This document shows, piece after piece, positions 6,668 to 15,805 of a stretch of DNA of 18,897 bases. The position numbers were made by a program, and so were the translations under genes. The DNA lies in assembly GCA_030690405.1 (NCBI GenBank), contig JAUYGU010000037.1:1-18897 (forward strand), given 5' to 3'. Each line of letters starts with the position of its first letter. Positions within the stretch are counted from its first letter, which is position 1. Below the pieces are notes generated by a model. The model was not told the origin of the DNA, searched no databases, and was given only the letters and a program-made list of their open reading frames with translations. The DNA is from Dehalococcoidia bacterium. GTDB taxonomy: Bacteria > Chloroflexota > Dehalococcoidia > SM23-28-2 > RBG-16-64-32.

Positions 6668-8037
6668 GACCCGCCGGCGGCGCCCAGATTCACCGCGATC
6701 TGCCAGATCTCGGCGGGCTGGAAGAACGTCCTGCGGTAGTTCAGCCAGACATCGGCGGAGCTGTCGTAGGTACCGTCGTAGGCGGCCTGGACGCGATCGT
6801 ATATCTCCTTGACGACGCGACTGGTGCTGGAGAAGCGCGCGGTGAGGCCGCGGGCCTCGGCCTCACGATTGAGGATCGCGACGATCCCCTCCGAGCCGGA
6901 GAGGGCGCCGACGACGCTGCGCTCCGCCTGTTCGCTGCCGACGGTAGCCGGTTCGTAGGCGAGGTAGATGAGGCCGCCGGGAGCGTCCGCCTGCTTCGCC
7001 ACGCCCGCCTGGTGGATGCCGGCCTGCGTCGTGAACACGTCGCCGATGATCGGCGCCGTGCCGGCCAGCGGCGTCAGGTGCTCCTCGACCGTGCGCTTCA
7101 TTTCCCTGAGCACCGGCAGGTCGAAGCCGGGATCGCCGTTGAGGCGGATGTATCCGGTCAGCACCTGCTCCAGCGGCGTGTTGCCGGTGCGCTCGCCCAG
7201 GCCGCCAAAGGTGACGTTGACCTTGCGGCAGCCGTAGCGCCAGGCGGCGAAGGCGTTGGCCGTGGCGAGGCCGAAGTCGTTGTGGCCGTGGAACTCCAGC
7301 TCCGCCCCGGTCTCCGCGAAGAGGGTGGAGACCAGCCGCGGCACGCCCTGGGGCAGGGCGGCGTAGGGGTCCGGCATGCCCCAGCCGATCGTGTCGCAGA
7401 TGCGGAACTTCGCCCGGCCCTCCGTCGCCTCGAGGACGGTGAGCATGAACGGCACCACCCAGCCGAAGACGTCGGCGCGAGTGCAGTCTTCCAAATGTAC
7501 GCGGGGAGTGATGCCGTACTCGCAGGCGGTGAGGATCGGGCGGAGGTACTTGTCGACCGCCTCCTCTTTGCTGTGATAGCCGAGCTTGTCGAAGATGTGG
7601 TGGTCGGAGGAGGAGGCGAGCATCCCTGTCTCCTTGACCCGACCCTGACTGGCATCGTAGAGCTGCTTGACGTCCTTGGGGTTGGCGCGGATCCAGGTGG
7701 TGATCTTCGGGTAGTCGTACTCGCGCTCCAGAAGCTTGTCCAGCACCCAGAGGTCGCGCTCCTGATAGATGAACGTCTCGATGGAGTGGATGACGCCGGT
7801 GCCGTTATCGAGGGCGTGGAGGAGGTCGACGTAGCGGAGGCGGGCCTCGTTGGGGAACAGAGCGAAGCGGGAGTCCTGGGCGCCGTCACGAAGGGTAGTG
7901 TCGGTGATCAGCTTCGGGAGACCGTCGCGAGCGAGGTCGGGGAGGGAGGCGGGCTCCGCCTCCAGGCGGACGGCGGGCATGCGGCCGCCGAAGTTGTAGT
8001 AGACGCGTTCCGGGTTGACGGCGTGCTTAGGCGTCAT
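6664..8037 (-). CDS. HMGL-like DRE-TIM metallolyase (isopropylmalate/homocitrate synthase-like)
   Basis: 457-residue TIM-barrel enzyme of the pyruvate-carboxyltransferase/HMGL family. It has DTTLRDGAQ (Arg50, Asp51), the divalent-metal motif HGHND (His250, His252) and the GLGERTGN motif typical of isopropylmalate and homocitrate synthases, so a Claisen-type condensation of an acyl-CoA with a 2-oxo acid is expected. It lacks the C-terminal LeuA allosteric domain and carries an unusual 40-residue N-terminal lead with YYNFGGRMPAVRLE, so the product (isopropylmalate, citramalate, homocitrate or other) is open. Start chosen at ATG 8037: an upstream ATG at 8067 lies inside the predicted -10 box and would not be transcribed from that promoter, and a much longer open frame runs through the neighbouring PPOX gene. 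It converges on cysS and shares the bases of the stop codon with it. Confidence 0.85.
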   Translation of the reverse strand: MTPKHAVNPERVYYNFGGRMPAVRLEAEPASLPDLARDGLPKLITDTTLRDGAQDSRFALFPNEARLRYVDLLHALDNGTGVIHSIETFIYQERDLWVLDKLLEREYDYPKITTWIRANPKDVKQLYDASQGRVKETGMLASSSDHHIFDKLGYHSKEEAVDKYLRPILTACEYGITPRVHLEDCTRADVFGWVVPFMLTVLEATEGRAKFRICDTIGWGMPDPYAALPQGVPRLVSTLFAETGAELEFHGHNDFGLATANAFAAWRYGCRKVNVTFGGLGERTGNTPLEQVLTGYIRLNGDPGFDLPVLREMKRTVEEHLTPLAGTAPIIGDVFTTQAGIHQAGVAKQADAPGGLIYLAYEPATVGSEQAERSVVGALSGSEGIVAILNREAEARGLTARFSSTSRVVKEIYDRVQAAYDGTYDSSADVWLNYRRTFFQPAEIWQIAVNLGAAGGS

Positions 8038-8065
8038 TCGAAAATCCGATGGGCGTGATAAACCC

Positions 8066-8094
8066 ATTGTACGGGTTCGTACCCTACATGCCAA
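8066..8094 (-). promoter_or_regulatory. Strong sigma-70-like promoter for the HMGL-like gene
   Basis: Minus strand TTGGCA (8089-8094), 17-base spacer, TACAAT (8066-8071); five of six matches to consensus in both boxes. Transcription would begin near 8058, about 20 bases before ATG 8037, which decides the start of the gene. Confidence 0.65.
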
Positions 8095-8120
8095 ATCCGG
8101 AAAAGTACGGAGACTTACGC

Positions 8121-8627
8121 CTAGCTCGCGTAGCCGGAGCCGGTCCAGCTGCGCACGCGCTCCTGCGCCCGGCCTCCTACCCTCCACTCCCGCACCACCT
8201 GGTCGCCGTTCTCCATGTACTTGATGTGGGCAGCGCTTTCGATCTCCAGCGCGAACAGGTGGAACCGCCCCTGCGGCCGCCAGTCGATCGCCTCCTGGAG
8301 GGCCTGGCAGTAGCGCTCGATAGTCGCCCCGTCCTGGACGCCGGCGGCGTTGCCGCGGAGCTTGAGGTCTTCGGCGGGGTCGTTTCGGTTGCAGACGACG
8401 GTCTGCACGAGGCAGCGGGGGTCCCGCAGCAGGTCCAGCGCCTTGCGCGACCGCCACATCATGCCGAGGTAGAGCTGCCCGTCCACGATGAGCGGCTCCA
8501 CGGGGCTGATGCGGGGGAGGCCGTCCTTGCGGACGGTGCCGACGAGGGCCAGGCCGGTGCTCTTGAACCGCTCCTCTCCCCACTGCGCCAGCTCGGACGC
8601 TGCTTCTGCGAACTCAGCCCAGTTCAT
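8121..8627 (-). CDS. Pyridoxamine 5'-phosphate oxidase-like FMN-binding split-barrel protein
   Basis: 168 aa, the size of single-domain PPOX/FMN-binding split-barrel proteins. The pattern is that of the general family rather than PdxH: FKSTGLALVGTVRKDGLPRISPVEPLIVDGQLYLG forms the first strands of the barrel, followed by MMWRSRKALDLLRDPRCLVQTVV and then a strand pair ending in HLFALEIESAAHI. Such proteins bind FMN, F420 or heme and act as small reductases; cofactor and substrate cannot be assigned here. AAAGGA lies seven bases before the ATG. The gene follows acsA on the same strand after an 89-base gap holding a GC-rich repeat, and the HMGL-like gene downstream has its own promoter, so this gene may be transcribed alone or with acsA. 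Confidence 0.83.
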   Translation of the reverse strand: MNWAEFAEAASELAQWGEERFKSTGLALVGTVRKDGLPRISPVEPLIVDGQLYLGMMWRSRKALDLLRDPRCLVQTVVCNRNDPAEDLKLRGNAAGVQDGATIERYCQALQEAIDWRPQGRFHLFALEIESAAHIKYMENGDQVVREWRVGGRAQERVRSWTGSGYAS

Positions 8628-8641
8628 GCGGTTGTCCTTTC

Positions 8642-8703
8642 GCCCTCACCCCGACCTGCGGTCACGCGCCCGCGAGCGGGAGAGGGCCGGGGGAGAGGGG
8701 CCA
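8642..8703. repeat. GC-rich intergenic repeat-like element
   Basis: Between acsA and the PPOX gene. It contains CCCTCACCCC, then CGCCCGCGAGCGGGAGAGGG and GGGGGAGAGGGG. This composition (pyrimidine-rich tract, central GCGCCCGCGAGCGGG, purine-rich GAGAGGG) resembles dispersed intergenic elements seen in many GC-rich genomes. No coding frame is supported. Copy number cannot be judged from one window. Confidence 0.4.
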
Positions 8704-8716
8704 TGCTTCGCACCAT

Positions 8717-10459
<1,743 letters not shown>

Positions 10460-10504
10460 CGGTCCCTCTTCGCCAGGGGCGTGTCGACCTGGAGGATGCT
10501 CACC

Positions 10505-10533
10505 AATGTAGCGCAGAGCCCAGACGCCGTCAA
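10505..10533 (-). promoter_or_regulatory. Sigma-70-like promoter for acsA
   Basis: Minus strand TTGACG (10528-10533), 17-base spacer, TACATT (10505-10510). The acsA ATG follows at 10459, giving a leader near 40 bases that ends in a GAGGGA ribosome site. Confidence 0.6.
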
Positions 10534-10543
10534 CGCGGCTCGG

Positions 10544-10573
10544 TTGCGGCGGCGAAGGGGGTGAATCTATCAT
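10544..10573 (+). promoter_or_regulatory. Probable promoter for ccdA-tlpA
   Basis: TTGCGG (10544-10549), 18-base spacer, TATCAT (10568-10573). The -10 lies downstream of the GTG at 10561 and about 26 bases before ATG 10600, so it favours the ATG as the start of ccdA. The -35 match is only moderate. Confidence 0.4.
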
Positions 10574-10599
10574 GGAGTCGTGGGCGTAAGGGCTGTCTG

Positions 10600-11430
10600 A
10601 TGGGCATCTTCGAAGTCGGCGGCGTCAGCATCTTCGTGGCGTTCGCCGCGGGGCTGCTTTCGTGCGCCTCGCCCTGCGTGCTGCCGCTCGTCCCGGCTTA
10701 CCTGGGCTATCTGACCGGCGCCGCCATCGATTCCACAACCCCCGCGGCGGTGGCTGCCGGCGGGGGGCCGGGCGCCGCCTCAATCGCCATGGGCGGACGG
10801 CCGCCGGCGGCCGTGGCCGGGCCGTCGCCGTTCCTGCACGCGGTGGCGTTCGTCTCCGGGTTCTCGCTCGTCTTCATCATCTTCGGCGCGTCGATCGGGT
10901 TGCTGGGCTTCTTCCTGGGCGGCAACGAGTTCGTCATCCGCGATCAGCAGGACACGATCCTGAAGGTGGCCGGTGGAGCGCTGATCGTAATGGGGCTGCA
11001 CTTGAGCGGCGTCATCACGATCCCATTCCTGGAGCAGGAGAGGCGGATCAACATCAAGGGCGGCGACAGGGCGGGCTACGCCCGCTCGTTCGTGGTGGGA
11101 TCGTCGTTCTCGGCCGGCTGGAGCCCGTGCATCGGCCCGACGCTGGGCGCCGTGCTGACGCTCTCGGCGGCGAGCGCCAGCGCGTGGCAGGGCGTGATCC
11201 TGCTGGCGGTTTACTCGGCCGGGCTGGCGGTACCGTTCCTGGCGATGGGGCTGGCGTTCAACACGCTGAAGCCCGCTTACGCCTGGCTGAAGCGCTACAT
11301 GGGCGTGGTGAACTACGTCAGCGGTGCGTTGCTGATCGTCGTGGGGATCCTGGTCTTCACGGACAGCCTGATCAACCTGAACAGTATGTTCAACTTCGGG
11401 TTCCTGGGCGACCTCTCGGGTGAAACGTAG
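10600..11430 (+). CDS. ccdA: Cytochrome c biogenesis protein CcdA (DsbD transmembrane family)
   Basis: 276-residue inner-membrane protein with six hydrophobic helices. It carries electrons from cytoplasmic thioredoxin across the membrane to extracytoplasmic thioredoxin-like proteins. The two reactive-cysteine helices are clear: LLSCASPCVLPLVPAYLGYL (Cys26) and SAGWSPCIGPTLGAVL (Cys177), in the pseudo-twofold layout of CcdA. Between the first and second helix is a 40-residue Ala/Gly/Pro-rich loop, longer than in short CcdA proteins. I chose ATG 10600 over GTG 10561 because of the predicted -10 and because the earlier residues are not hydrophobic; AAGGG lies just upstream. The TlpA-like gene starts two bases after the stop, so the pair is a System II reductant module. 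Confidence 0.92.
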   Translation: MGIFEVGGVSIFVAFAAGLLSCASPCVLPLVPAYLGYLTGAAIDSTTPAAVAAGGGPGAASIAMGGRPPAAVAGPSPFLHAVAFVSGFSLVFIIFGASIGLLGFFLGGNEFVIRDQQDTILKVAGGALIVMGLHLSGVITIPFLEQERRINIKGGDRAGYARSFVVGSSFSAGWSPCIGPTLGAVLTLSAASASAWQGVILLAVYSAGLAVPFLAMGLAFNTLKPAYAWLKRYMGVVNYVSGALLIVVGILVFTDSLINLNSMFNFGFLGDLSGET

Positions 11431-11432
11431 GG

Positions 11433-12131
11433 ATGGCGGAGACGCGCAGGCGTGACTTGCGGGCGCGGCTGACGGCCCTGGCCGGCCTCGTGGTCATCGT
11501 GGGGGGAGCGGCGCTGGTGCTCTTCCTGGCGGGCGTGTTGGGCGGCCAGGGCGGCGGCGAGACGGAGAGCGGGGTGAAGATCGGGGACGCGCAGGTTCTG
11601 GCGCCGCCGCCGGCGCCGGGCCGCGGTGAGCTCGCCGTCGAGCCAAAGGTGGGCGCGCTGGCACCCGACTTCGAGATATCCGACTACAACGGCGTCCGTC
11701 ACCGGCTCAGCTCGTTCCGCGGTAGGCCGGTCTACCTGAACTTCTGGGCGAGCTGGTGCGTCCCCTGTCAGGCAGAGCTGCCCGACATACAGGAGCTCCT
11801 TGACCGGCACGAGGACGAGCTCATCGTCGTCACAGTGAACCGGCGGGAGCCGCTGGAGCGGGCGCGGCTGTACTTCCAGAACATCGAGAAGCTGAACGGC
11901 GAGCCGGGACTCAGCTTCAGCGTGAACGGGCTGGACCCGGACGACACGCTCTACGGCGAGTACCGCGGCCTGGGGATGCCGGTGAGCGTGTTCATCGACG
12001 CAGACGGCGTCGTGACCAGGGTGAACAACGGCCTTATCCGCCTGCCCCAGATGGAGGAGGCGGTGGCAGAGGCGATCGCCTCCGCGGCTCCGTCCGGGGG
12101 GAGCGCTCCCGGCGGCTCGATCGGCTACTAG
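11433..12131 (+). CDS. Membrane-anchored thioredoxin-like protein (TlpA/ResA family)
   Basis: 232 aa. A basic N-terminus (residues 1-13) is followed by one hydrophobic segment (about 14-36), which is a signal anchor, so the rest faces outside the membrane. After a Pro/Ala-rich linker (about 55-70) comes the thioredoxin fold: GALAPDFEISDYNG, FWASWCVPC with Cys109 and Cys112, and the cis-proline strand GMPVSVFIDADG. This is the layout of ResA/TlpA proteins that reduce apocytochrome c or other exported disulfides. The gene is two bases downstream of ccdA, which supplies its electrons. The tail after residue 215 is Gly/Ser-rich and probably disordered. ResA and a general TlpA cannot be told apart here, as no haem-lyase genes are in the window. 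Confidence 0.9.
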   Translation: MAETRRRDLRARLTALAGLVVIVGGAALVLFLAGVLGGQGGGETESGVKIGDAQVLAPPPAPGRGELAVEPKVGALAPDFEISDYNGVRHRLSSFRGRPVYLNFWASWCVPCQAELPDIQELLDRHEDELIVVTVNRREPLERARLYFQNIEKLNGEPGLSFSVNGLDPDDTLYGEYRGLGMPVSVFIDADGVVTRVNNGLIRLPQMEEAVAEAIASAAPSGGSAPGGSIGY

Positions 12132-12145
12132 CAGCGAATCGCGAG

Positions 12146-12174
12146 TTTCGGGTTTCGGCGGATTGCGGTATACT
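12146..12174 (+). promoter_or_regulatory. Probable promoter for the thiolase-crotonase unit
   Basis: TATACT (12169-12174) is a good -10. The box 17 bases upstream, TTTCGG, is a weak -35. TTTCGG also occurs twice in close succession (12146-12158), which could be an activator site or chance. AAGGAGG at 12203-12209 is the ribosome site of the following gene. Confidence 0.4.
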
Positions 12175-12214
12175 GCCCGCGGGTAACCCTTACGCAACCG
12201 TCAAGGAGGACGCC

Positions 12215-13450
12215 ATGAGGGACGTCGCTGTTATCGGCGCCGGCATGACGAAGTTCGGGAAGTTCCTCGACCGCAGCATGAAGGACCTGACACGGGAGGC
12301 CGTGGACGGCGCCCTCGGCTCGGCCGGCATCGACAAGTCGAAGCTGGAGGCCGCCGTGGTCGGCAACGCCGCCGCGGGGCTGATAACCGGCCAGGAGTGC
12401 ATTCGCGGCCAGGTAGTCCTGCGCGAGATGGGGATCGGCGGCATCCCGATCATCAACACGGAGAACGCCTGCGCCAGCTCCTCGACTGCGTTCCACATGG
12501 CCTGGCTGTACGTCGCCTCCGGCATGTACGACGTCGCCCTGGCCGTCGGCCTCGAGAAGCTGTACCACGAGGACAAGCGGAGGTCGTTCGCCGCCATCGG
12601 CGCGGCCGTGGACGTGGAGTGGGCGGCGCAGATGCAGGCGGCGATGGCGGCGGCCAAGGGCAACGGTGAGCGCGGCGACCAGCCGGCCCCGGCGGAGGGC
12701 GCCGGCGAGAAGCGCTCCATGTTCATGGACTTCTACGCCGCCTTCGCGCGGCAGCACATGCAGCGCTACGGGACGACGAAGGAGCAGTTCGGGCGTATCG
12801 CCGTGAAGAACCACTTCCACGGCTCTCTGAACCCTCACGCCCAGTACCGGGAGGTCTACACTCTGGAGGACATACTGAACTCGCCGCTGGTAGCGGAGCC
12901 TTTGACCCGCCTGATGTGCTCCCCCATCGGCGACGGCGCGGCGGCGGCGGTCCTCTGCTCCACGGAGAAGGCAAAGCAGTTCACGACCAAGCCCGTCCAC
13001 GTGCTCGCCTCCTGTATCGGCTCCGGCAGCGACCACGCTCCCGGCGAGCCCGGCATCACGGAGCGAATCTCGCAGCAGGCGTACAAGCAGGCCGGCGTGG
13101 GCCCGGAGGAGCTGAGCGTGATCGAGCTGCACGACGCGTCGGCGCCGGCGGAGCTGGTGCTGTACGAGGAGCTGGGGCTGTGCGGCCCCGGCGAGGGCGG
13201 CAAGCTGATCGACGCCCGCGCCACCTACTTCGACGGGCCGATCCCGGTGAACACGAGCGGCGGCCTGATCTCCAAGGGCCACCCGATCGGCGCGACCGGG
13301 GTGGCCCAGATCTACGAGGTGTTCACGCAGCTCCGCGGCGAGGCCGGCGACCGGCAGGTCGCCAACCCGCGCGTCGGGCTCACGGAGAACGGCGGCGGCA
13401 TGGTAAAGGGCGAGGCGGCGGCGCTGGCGGTGCACATCTTCTCCGTCTAG
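12215..13450 (+). CDS. SCPx-type thiolase / acetyl-CoA acetyltransferase-like protein
   Basis: 411 aa, thiolase fold. Catalytic Cys86 lies in NTENACASSSTAFH and His356 in NTSGGLISKGHPIGATG, with HDASAPAEL where SCPx/archaeal-type thiolases have HDCF or HDAF. The C-terminal loop is TENGGGMVKGEAAAL, with no second cysteine where classical degradative thiolases have one, consistent with the SCPx subfamily. It probably cleaves or forms a beta-ketoacyl-CoA (steroid side chain, branched or acetoacetyl-CoA); the substrate is open. Residues about 145-165 (GNGERGDQPAPAEGAGEK) are a charged, low-complexity insertion between core strands. Archaeal-type thiolases of this kind normally sit beside a DUF35 zinc protein; none is present. 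The crotonase follows 24 bases later, so they form a unit. Confidence 0.88.
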   Translation: MRDVAVIGAGMTKFGKFLDRSMKDLTREAVDGALGSAGIDKSKLEAAVVGNAAAGLITGQECIRGQVVLREMGIGGIPIINTENACASSSTAFHMAWLYVASGMYDVALAVGLEKLYHEDKRRSFAAIGAAVDVEWAAQMQAAMAAAKGNGERGDQPAPAEGAGEKRSMFMDFYAAFARQHMQRYGTTKEQFGRIAVKNHFHGSLNPHAQYREVYTLEDILNSPLVAEPLTRLMCSPIGDGAAAAVLCSTEKAKQFTTKPVHVLASCIGSGSDHAPGEPGITERISQQAYKQAGVGPEELSVIELHDASAPAELVLYEELGLCGPGEGGKLIDARATYFDGPIPVNTSGGLISKGHPIGATGVAQIYEVFTQLRGEAGDRQVANPRVGLTENGGGMVKGEAAALAVHIFSV

Positions 13451-13474
13451 AACGCCACTATCGAGGGAGCCACG

Positions 13475-14230
13475 GTGGAGTACGAGAGCCTGATCGTCGA
13501 GAAGACCGGCGCCGTCGGGACGGTCCGCCTCAACCGGCCCGAAAAGCACAACGCCCTCAACGCGCAGCTCTCGCACGAGCTGATCGCAGCCCTGGACGCG
13601 CTGGAGGCGGACGACGAGGTCAACGTCATCGTACTCACGGGCGCCGGCGAAAAGGCGTTTTGCGCCGGCGCGGACATGGCGGAGGCCGTCGGCGGCAACG
13701 GCCCGGACTCCAGCAACGTCGGGGCGCCGGCGCAAGCCGTCGCGCGCGTGCTACGCACCGCCAAGCCGATAATCGCCGCCGTCAACGGCTACGCCTACGG
13801 CGGCGGCGCCGTGCTCGCCATCAACTGCGACATCCGGATCGCCTCGGAGAACGCGAAGTTCCGGTTCGTCGGCGCCAGCTACGGCCTAGTCGTGGGCGCG
13901 TTCCAGCTGCCGGGTATCGTCGGGGCGCCGCTGGCGAAGGAGCTGATCTTCACCGCGCGCACGATCGATGCGCAGGAGGCGCTGCGGATCGGGCTGGTGA
14001 ACCACCTGACGCCGCTGGAAAAGCTTGAGCCGACCGTGATGGAGGTGGCGCTGGCGATAGCGGCGAACTCGCGGGCGGCCGTCATGGCGTCGAAGCAGGT
14101 GATCGACACCGCCACTTCGAACCGCGAGGCGCTACGGCAGGAGGTGGAGGCGAACCAGGGGCTGCGGAAGTCCGATGAGCACCGGGAGCGCTTCCGGGCG
14201 GCGGCGATGCGGGTTACGGGCGAGAAGTAG
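13475..14230 (+). CDS. Enoyl-CoA hydratase/isomerase family (crotonase) protein
   Basis: 251 aa, the usual crotonase length. The oxyanion hole is formed by CAGADM (Gly65/Ala66) and YGGGAVLA (Gly109-111), and the family entry segment LNRPEKHNALN is present. Aligning by eye to rat mitochondrial hydratase, the position of Glu144 is Gly133/Ala134, while the second glutamate (Glu164) is kept as Glu156 in LAKELIF. A classical hydratase needs both; enoyl-CoA isomerases work with the second alone. So it may be an isomerase, hydrolase or other crotonase rather than a hydratase. GTG start at 13475 is supported by GAGGGAG five bases before. It follows the thiolase and ends seven bases from the convergent MmgE/PrpD gene. 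Confidence 0.87.
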   Translation: MEYESLIVEKTGAVGTVRLNRPEKHNALNAQLSHELIAALDALEADDEVNVIVLTGAGEKAFCAGADMAEAVGGNGPDSSNVGAPAQAVARVLRTAKPIIAAVNGYAYGGGAVLAINCDIRIASENAKFRFVGASYGLVVGAFQLPGIVGAPLAKELIFTARTIDAQEALRIGLVNHLTPLEKLEPTVMEVALAIAANSRAAVMASKQVIDTATSNREALRQEVEANQGLRKSDEHRERFRAAAMRVTGEK

Positions 14231-14237
14231 GGCCGCG

Positions 14238-15596
14238 CTAGCCGCTTAGCGCTTCGGTTAGCCCCCTCACGTTATCCAGGCCGTCCAACCGCTCGATCAG
14301 CCGTAGAGCCCGCTCCACGCGCCCGCCCGGCAGCGCCACGCCCGCGCAGTCGCCGAACTTCGCCGCCAGCTCCTCCCACGATAGCGGCCGCGAGGGGTCG
14401 CCGCGGGGAACGTCCACCCGCGTGCCGTATTCGGTCCCTTCCCGGAGGTCGACGAGCACCGCCGCGTAGCCACCGATTGGGAACTCGGCGGCCTCCTCGC
14501 CCTCATCGACCCGCACTCTGGACATCAGATCCCGCGCCTCGGGCCGCCGGATCGCCTCATCAGTGAAGGACGATAGGCCCACGCCGCCGTCGACCAGCGC
14601 GGCGGCCAGGCAGTACTCCAGGCTGAACTTCCCCTCCAGCCCCGTCACGGGCGGCTCCACGCGCAGAGGCAGGAGACCGCCGCGGTTGACCTCCACGCGC
14701 ACCTCCGCCACATCGCCGGGCTCGATGCCGTGCGCGGCGCGGAGGGCGAGGACGGCGTCGATCGCCCGGTGGGTGGCATAGCAGCAGGGGTAGAGCTTCA
14801 CGCCCACGCCGGGCGAGACGATCTCGAACGGCTCGCCCAGGGCGTCGAACGGCGTCAGGTCGGGCTCGGCGCCGCCGCTCATCGCCCGCAGGAAGCCGCT
14901 CGGCCCCTCGATCGCCTCTGCGTCGGCGCTGAAGCCGCGGGCGGCGAGCTGGGCGGCGACGACGCCGCTACGGGCGGCCCAGCCTGCGTGCAGCGGTTTC
15001 GTCATGCTGCCGAAGTTCTGCTGCAGGCCGGAGGCCAGCGAGGCGGCGATGCCGAGCGCCATCTGCGTGCGCCCGGCGTCCAGGCGGAGCAGACGGGCGC
15101 AGGCGGCGGCCGCCCCCAGCGCTCCCAGGGTGGAGGTGGCGTGCCAGCCGAGGGCGTAGTGGGGTGCGCCGATGGCGCGACCCAGCTTCGCCTCCACCTC
15201 GAACCCGAGGACGAAAGCGGTCAGGATGTCGCGGCCGCTGCTGCCGGACGCCTCGCTGAGGGCGAGGACGGCGGGGAGCAGCGGGGCGCTGGGATGGCCT
15301 CGCATCGGCAGACTGACGTCGTCGAAGTCGAGGGCGTGGGCGGCGGTACCGTTGACGAGGGCAGCGTCGGCGGCGGGGAGGCGAAGCGCCCGCCCCAGCA
15401 CCACCGCCTCCGGCCGCCCGCCCTGGTCGCGCAGCCAGCCGACGACCGCGCGGGTGCTCTCCTCGTGCGAGCCGGCGAGGGCGACGCCGAGGGTGTCGAG
15501 CACGGCGCGCTTCGCCTGGTGGAGGGCATCGTCGGGGACGGTCTCCGCCTCCGCGACGAAGCGGGCGAGGCGTTCGCCGACGTTCACGGCGCACAT
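14238..15596 (-). CDS. MmgE/PrpD family protein
   Basis: 452 aa, normal for the family that includes 2-methylcitrate dehydratase (PrpD) and cis-aconitate decarboxylase. Landmarks: NGTAAHALDFDD (ending near residue 93), GSMTKPLHAGWAARSGVVAAQLA, and GVKLYPCCYATHRAIDAV, the lysine/tyrosine/histidine stretch that lines the active site in this family. The reaction is probably dehydration, isomerisation or decarboxylation of a small tricarboxylate-like acid, but many MmgE/PrpD proteins have no known substrate. No prpB or prpC is beside it, so a methylcitrate-cycle role is not supported. The ATG at 15596 has no clear ribosome site; GTG at 15587 is the alternative. Convergent with the crotonase and divergent from the PhaJ-like gene. 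Confidence 0.88.
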   Translation of the reverse strand: MCAVNVGERLARFVAEAETVPDDALHQAKRAVLDTLGVALAGSHEESTRAVVGWLRDQGGRPEAVVLGRALRLPAADAALVNGTAAHALDFDDVSLPMRGHPSAPLLPAVLALSEASGSSGRDILTAFVLGFEVEAKLGRAIGAPHYALGWHATSTLGALGAAAACARLLRLDAGRTQMALGIAASLASGLQQNFGSMTKPLHAGWAARSGVVAAQLAARGFSADAEAIEGPSGFLRAMSGGAEPDLTPFDALGEPFEIVSPGVGVKLYPCCYATHRAIDAVLALRAAHGIEPGDVAEVRVEVNRGGLLPLRVEPPVTGLEGKFSLEYCLAAALVDGGVGLSSFTDEAIRRPEARDLMSRVRVDEGEEAAEFPIGGYAAVLVDLREGTEYGTRVDVPRGDPSRPLSWEELAAKFGDCAGVALPGGRVERALRLIERLDGLDNVRGLTEALSG

Positions 15597-15624
15597 GCTA
15601 GCACAGGGCCAGCTTGTCCTGTGG

Positions 15625-15642
15625 GACTCGCCTAGGCGAGTC
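15625..15642. repeat. Perfect 18-base palindrome GACTCGCCTAGGCGAGTC
   Basis: Fully self-complementary over 18 bases with a CCTAGG centre, in the divergent gap between the MmgE/PrpD and PhaJ-like genes. It could be an operator for a dimeric repressor or one arm-variant of the hairpin class next to it. It sits immediately after the first direct-repeat copy. Confidence 0.7.
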
Positions 15643-15653
15643 GTGACCCCACT

Positions 15654-15671
15654 GTCAGCCTGAAGGCTGAC
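15654..15671. repeat. Hairpin GTCAGCCT-GA-AGGCTGAC
   Basis: Eight-base perfect arms around a GA centre, so the core reads TGAA. Same design as the hairpins at 17827 and 17871 but with different arms. Confidence 0.75.
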
Positions 15672-15716
15672 CCGCCGGGAAGCCGGACCGAAGGCGGTGC
15701 GAGCTTGTCCTGTGGA

Positions 15717-15732
15717 GCAGGCTTCAGCCCGC
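15717..15732. repeat. Imperfect hairpin with the same TGAA core, minus orientation
   Basis: Read on the minus strand: GCGGGCT-GA-AGCCTGC, seven-base arms with one G:T pair. It follows the second copy of the direct repeat directly. Confidence 0.5.
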
Positions 15733-15744
15733 CTCCAGAGAAGG

Positions 15745-15773
15745 TTGCCTGGCGAGCACGATGCGTCTATAGT
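15745..15773 (+). promoter_or_regulatory. Sigma-70-like promoter for the PhaJ-like gene
   Basis: TTGCCT (15745-15750), 17-base spacer, TATAGT (15768-15773). The ATG at 15806 follows with AAGGAG at 15794-15799 six bases before it. Confidence 0.6.
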
Positions 15774-15805
15774 GGTCGCCGCGAGGCGAATAGAAGGAGC
15801 ATTCG

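Larger units (their letters stand above)
15611..15715. repeat. Direct repeat of AGCTTGTCCTGTGG (two copies)
   Basis: The 14-base sequence AGCTTGTCCTGTGG occurs at 15611-15624 and again at 15702-15715 in the same orientation, 77 bases apart, with two hairpins between. It lies in the non-coding gap between the MmgE/PrpD gene and the PhaJ-like gene. Confidence 0.75.

Noticed and set aside
6625..8058. Plus-strand open frame of 477 codons opposite the HMGL-like gene
   Set aside because: Antisense shadow with a biased Val/Gly/Asp composition; the minus-strand product has clear catalytic motifs.
8038..8583. N-terminal extension of the HMGL-like frame through the PPOX gene
   Set aside because: The extension is Arg/Pro-rich, overlaps a well-supported PPOX gene in another frame, and a strong promoter lies inside it.
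10561..10599. GTG at 10561 as the start of ccdA
   Set aside because: The predicted -10 (10568-10573) lies downstream of it, the purine tract touches the GTG directly, and the 13 added residues are polar while CcdA begins near its first helix.
12128..13735. Minus-strand open frame of 535 codons opposite the thiolase and crotonase
   Set aside because: Spans two real genes and the gap between them; Arg/Leu/His-biased composition with no motif.
14231..14237. Intrinsic terminator between the convergent crotonase and MmgE/PrpD genes
   Set aside because: Only seven bases separate the stop codons and no stem with a T-run is visible.
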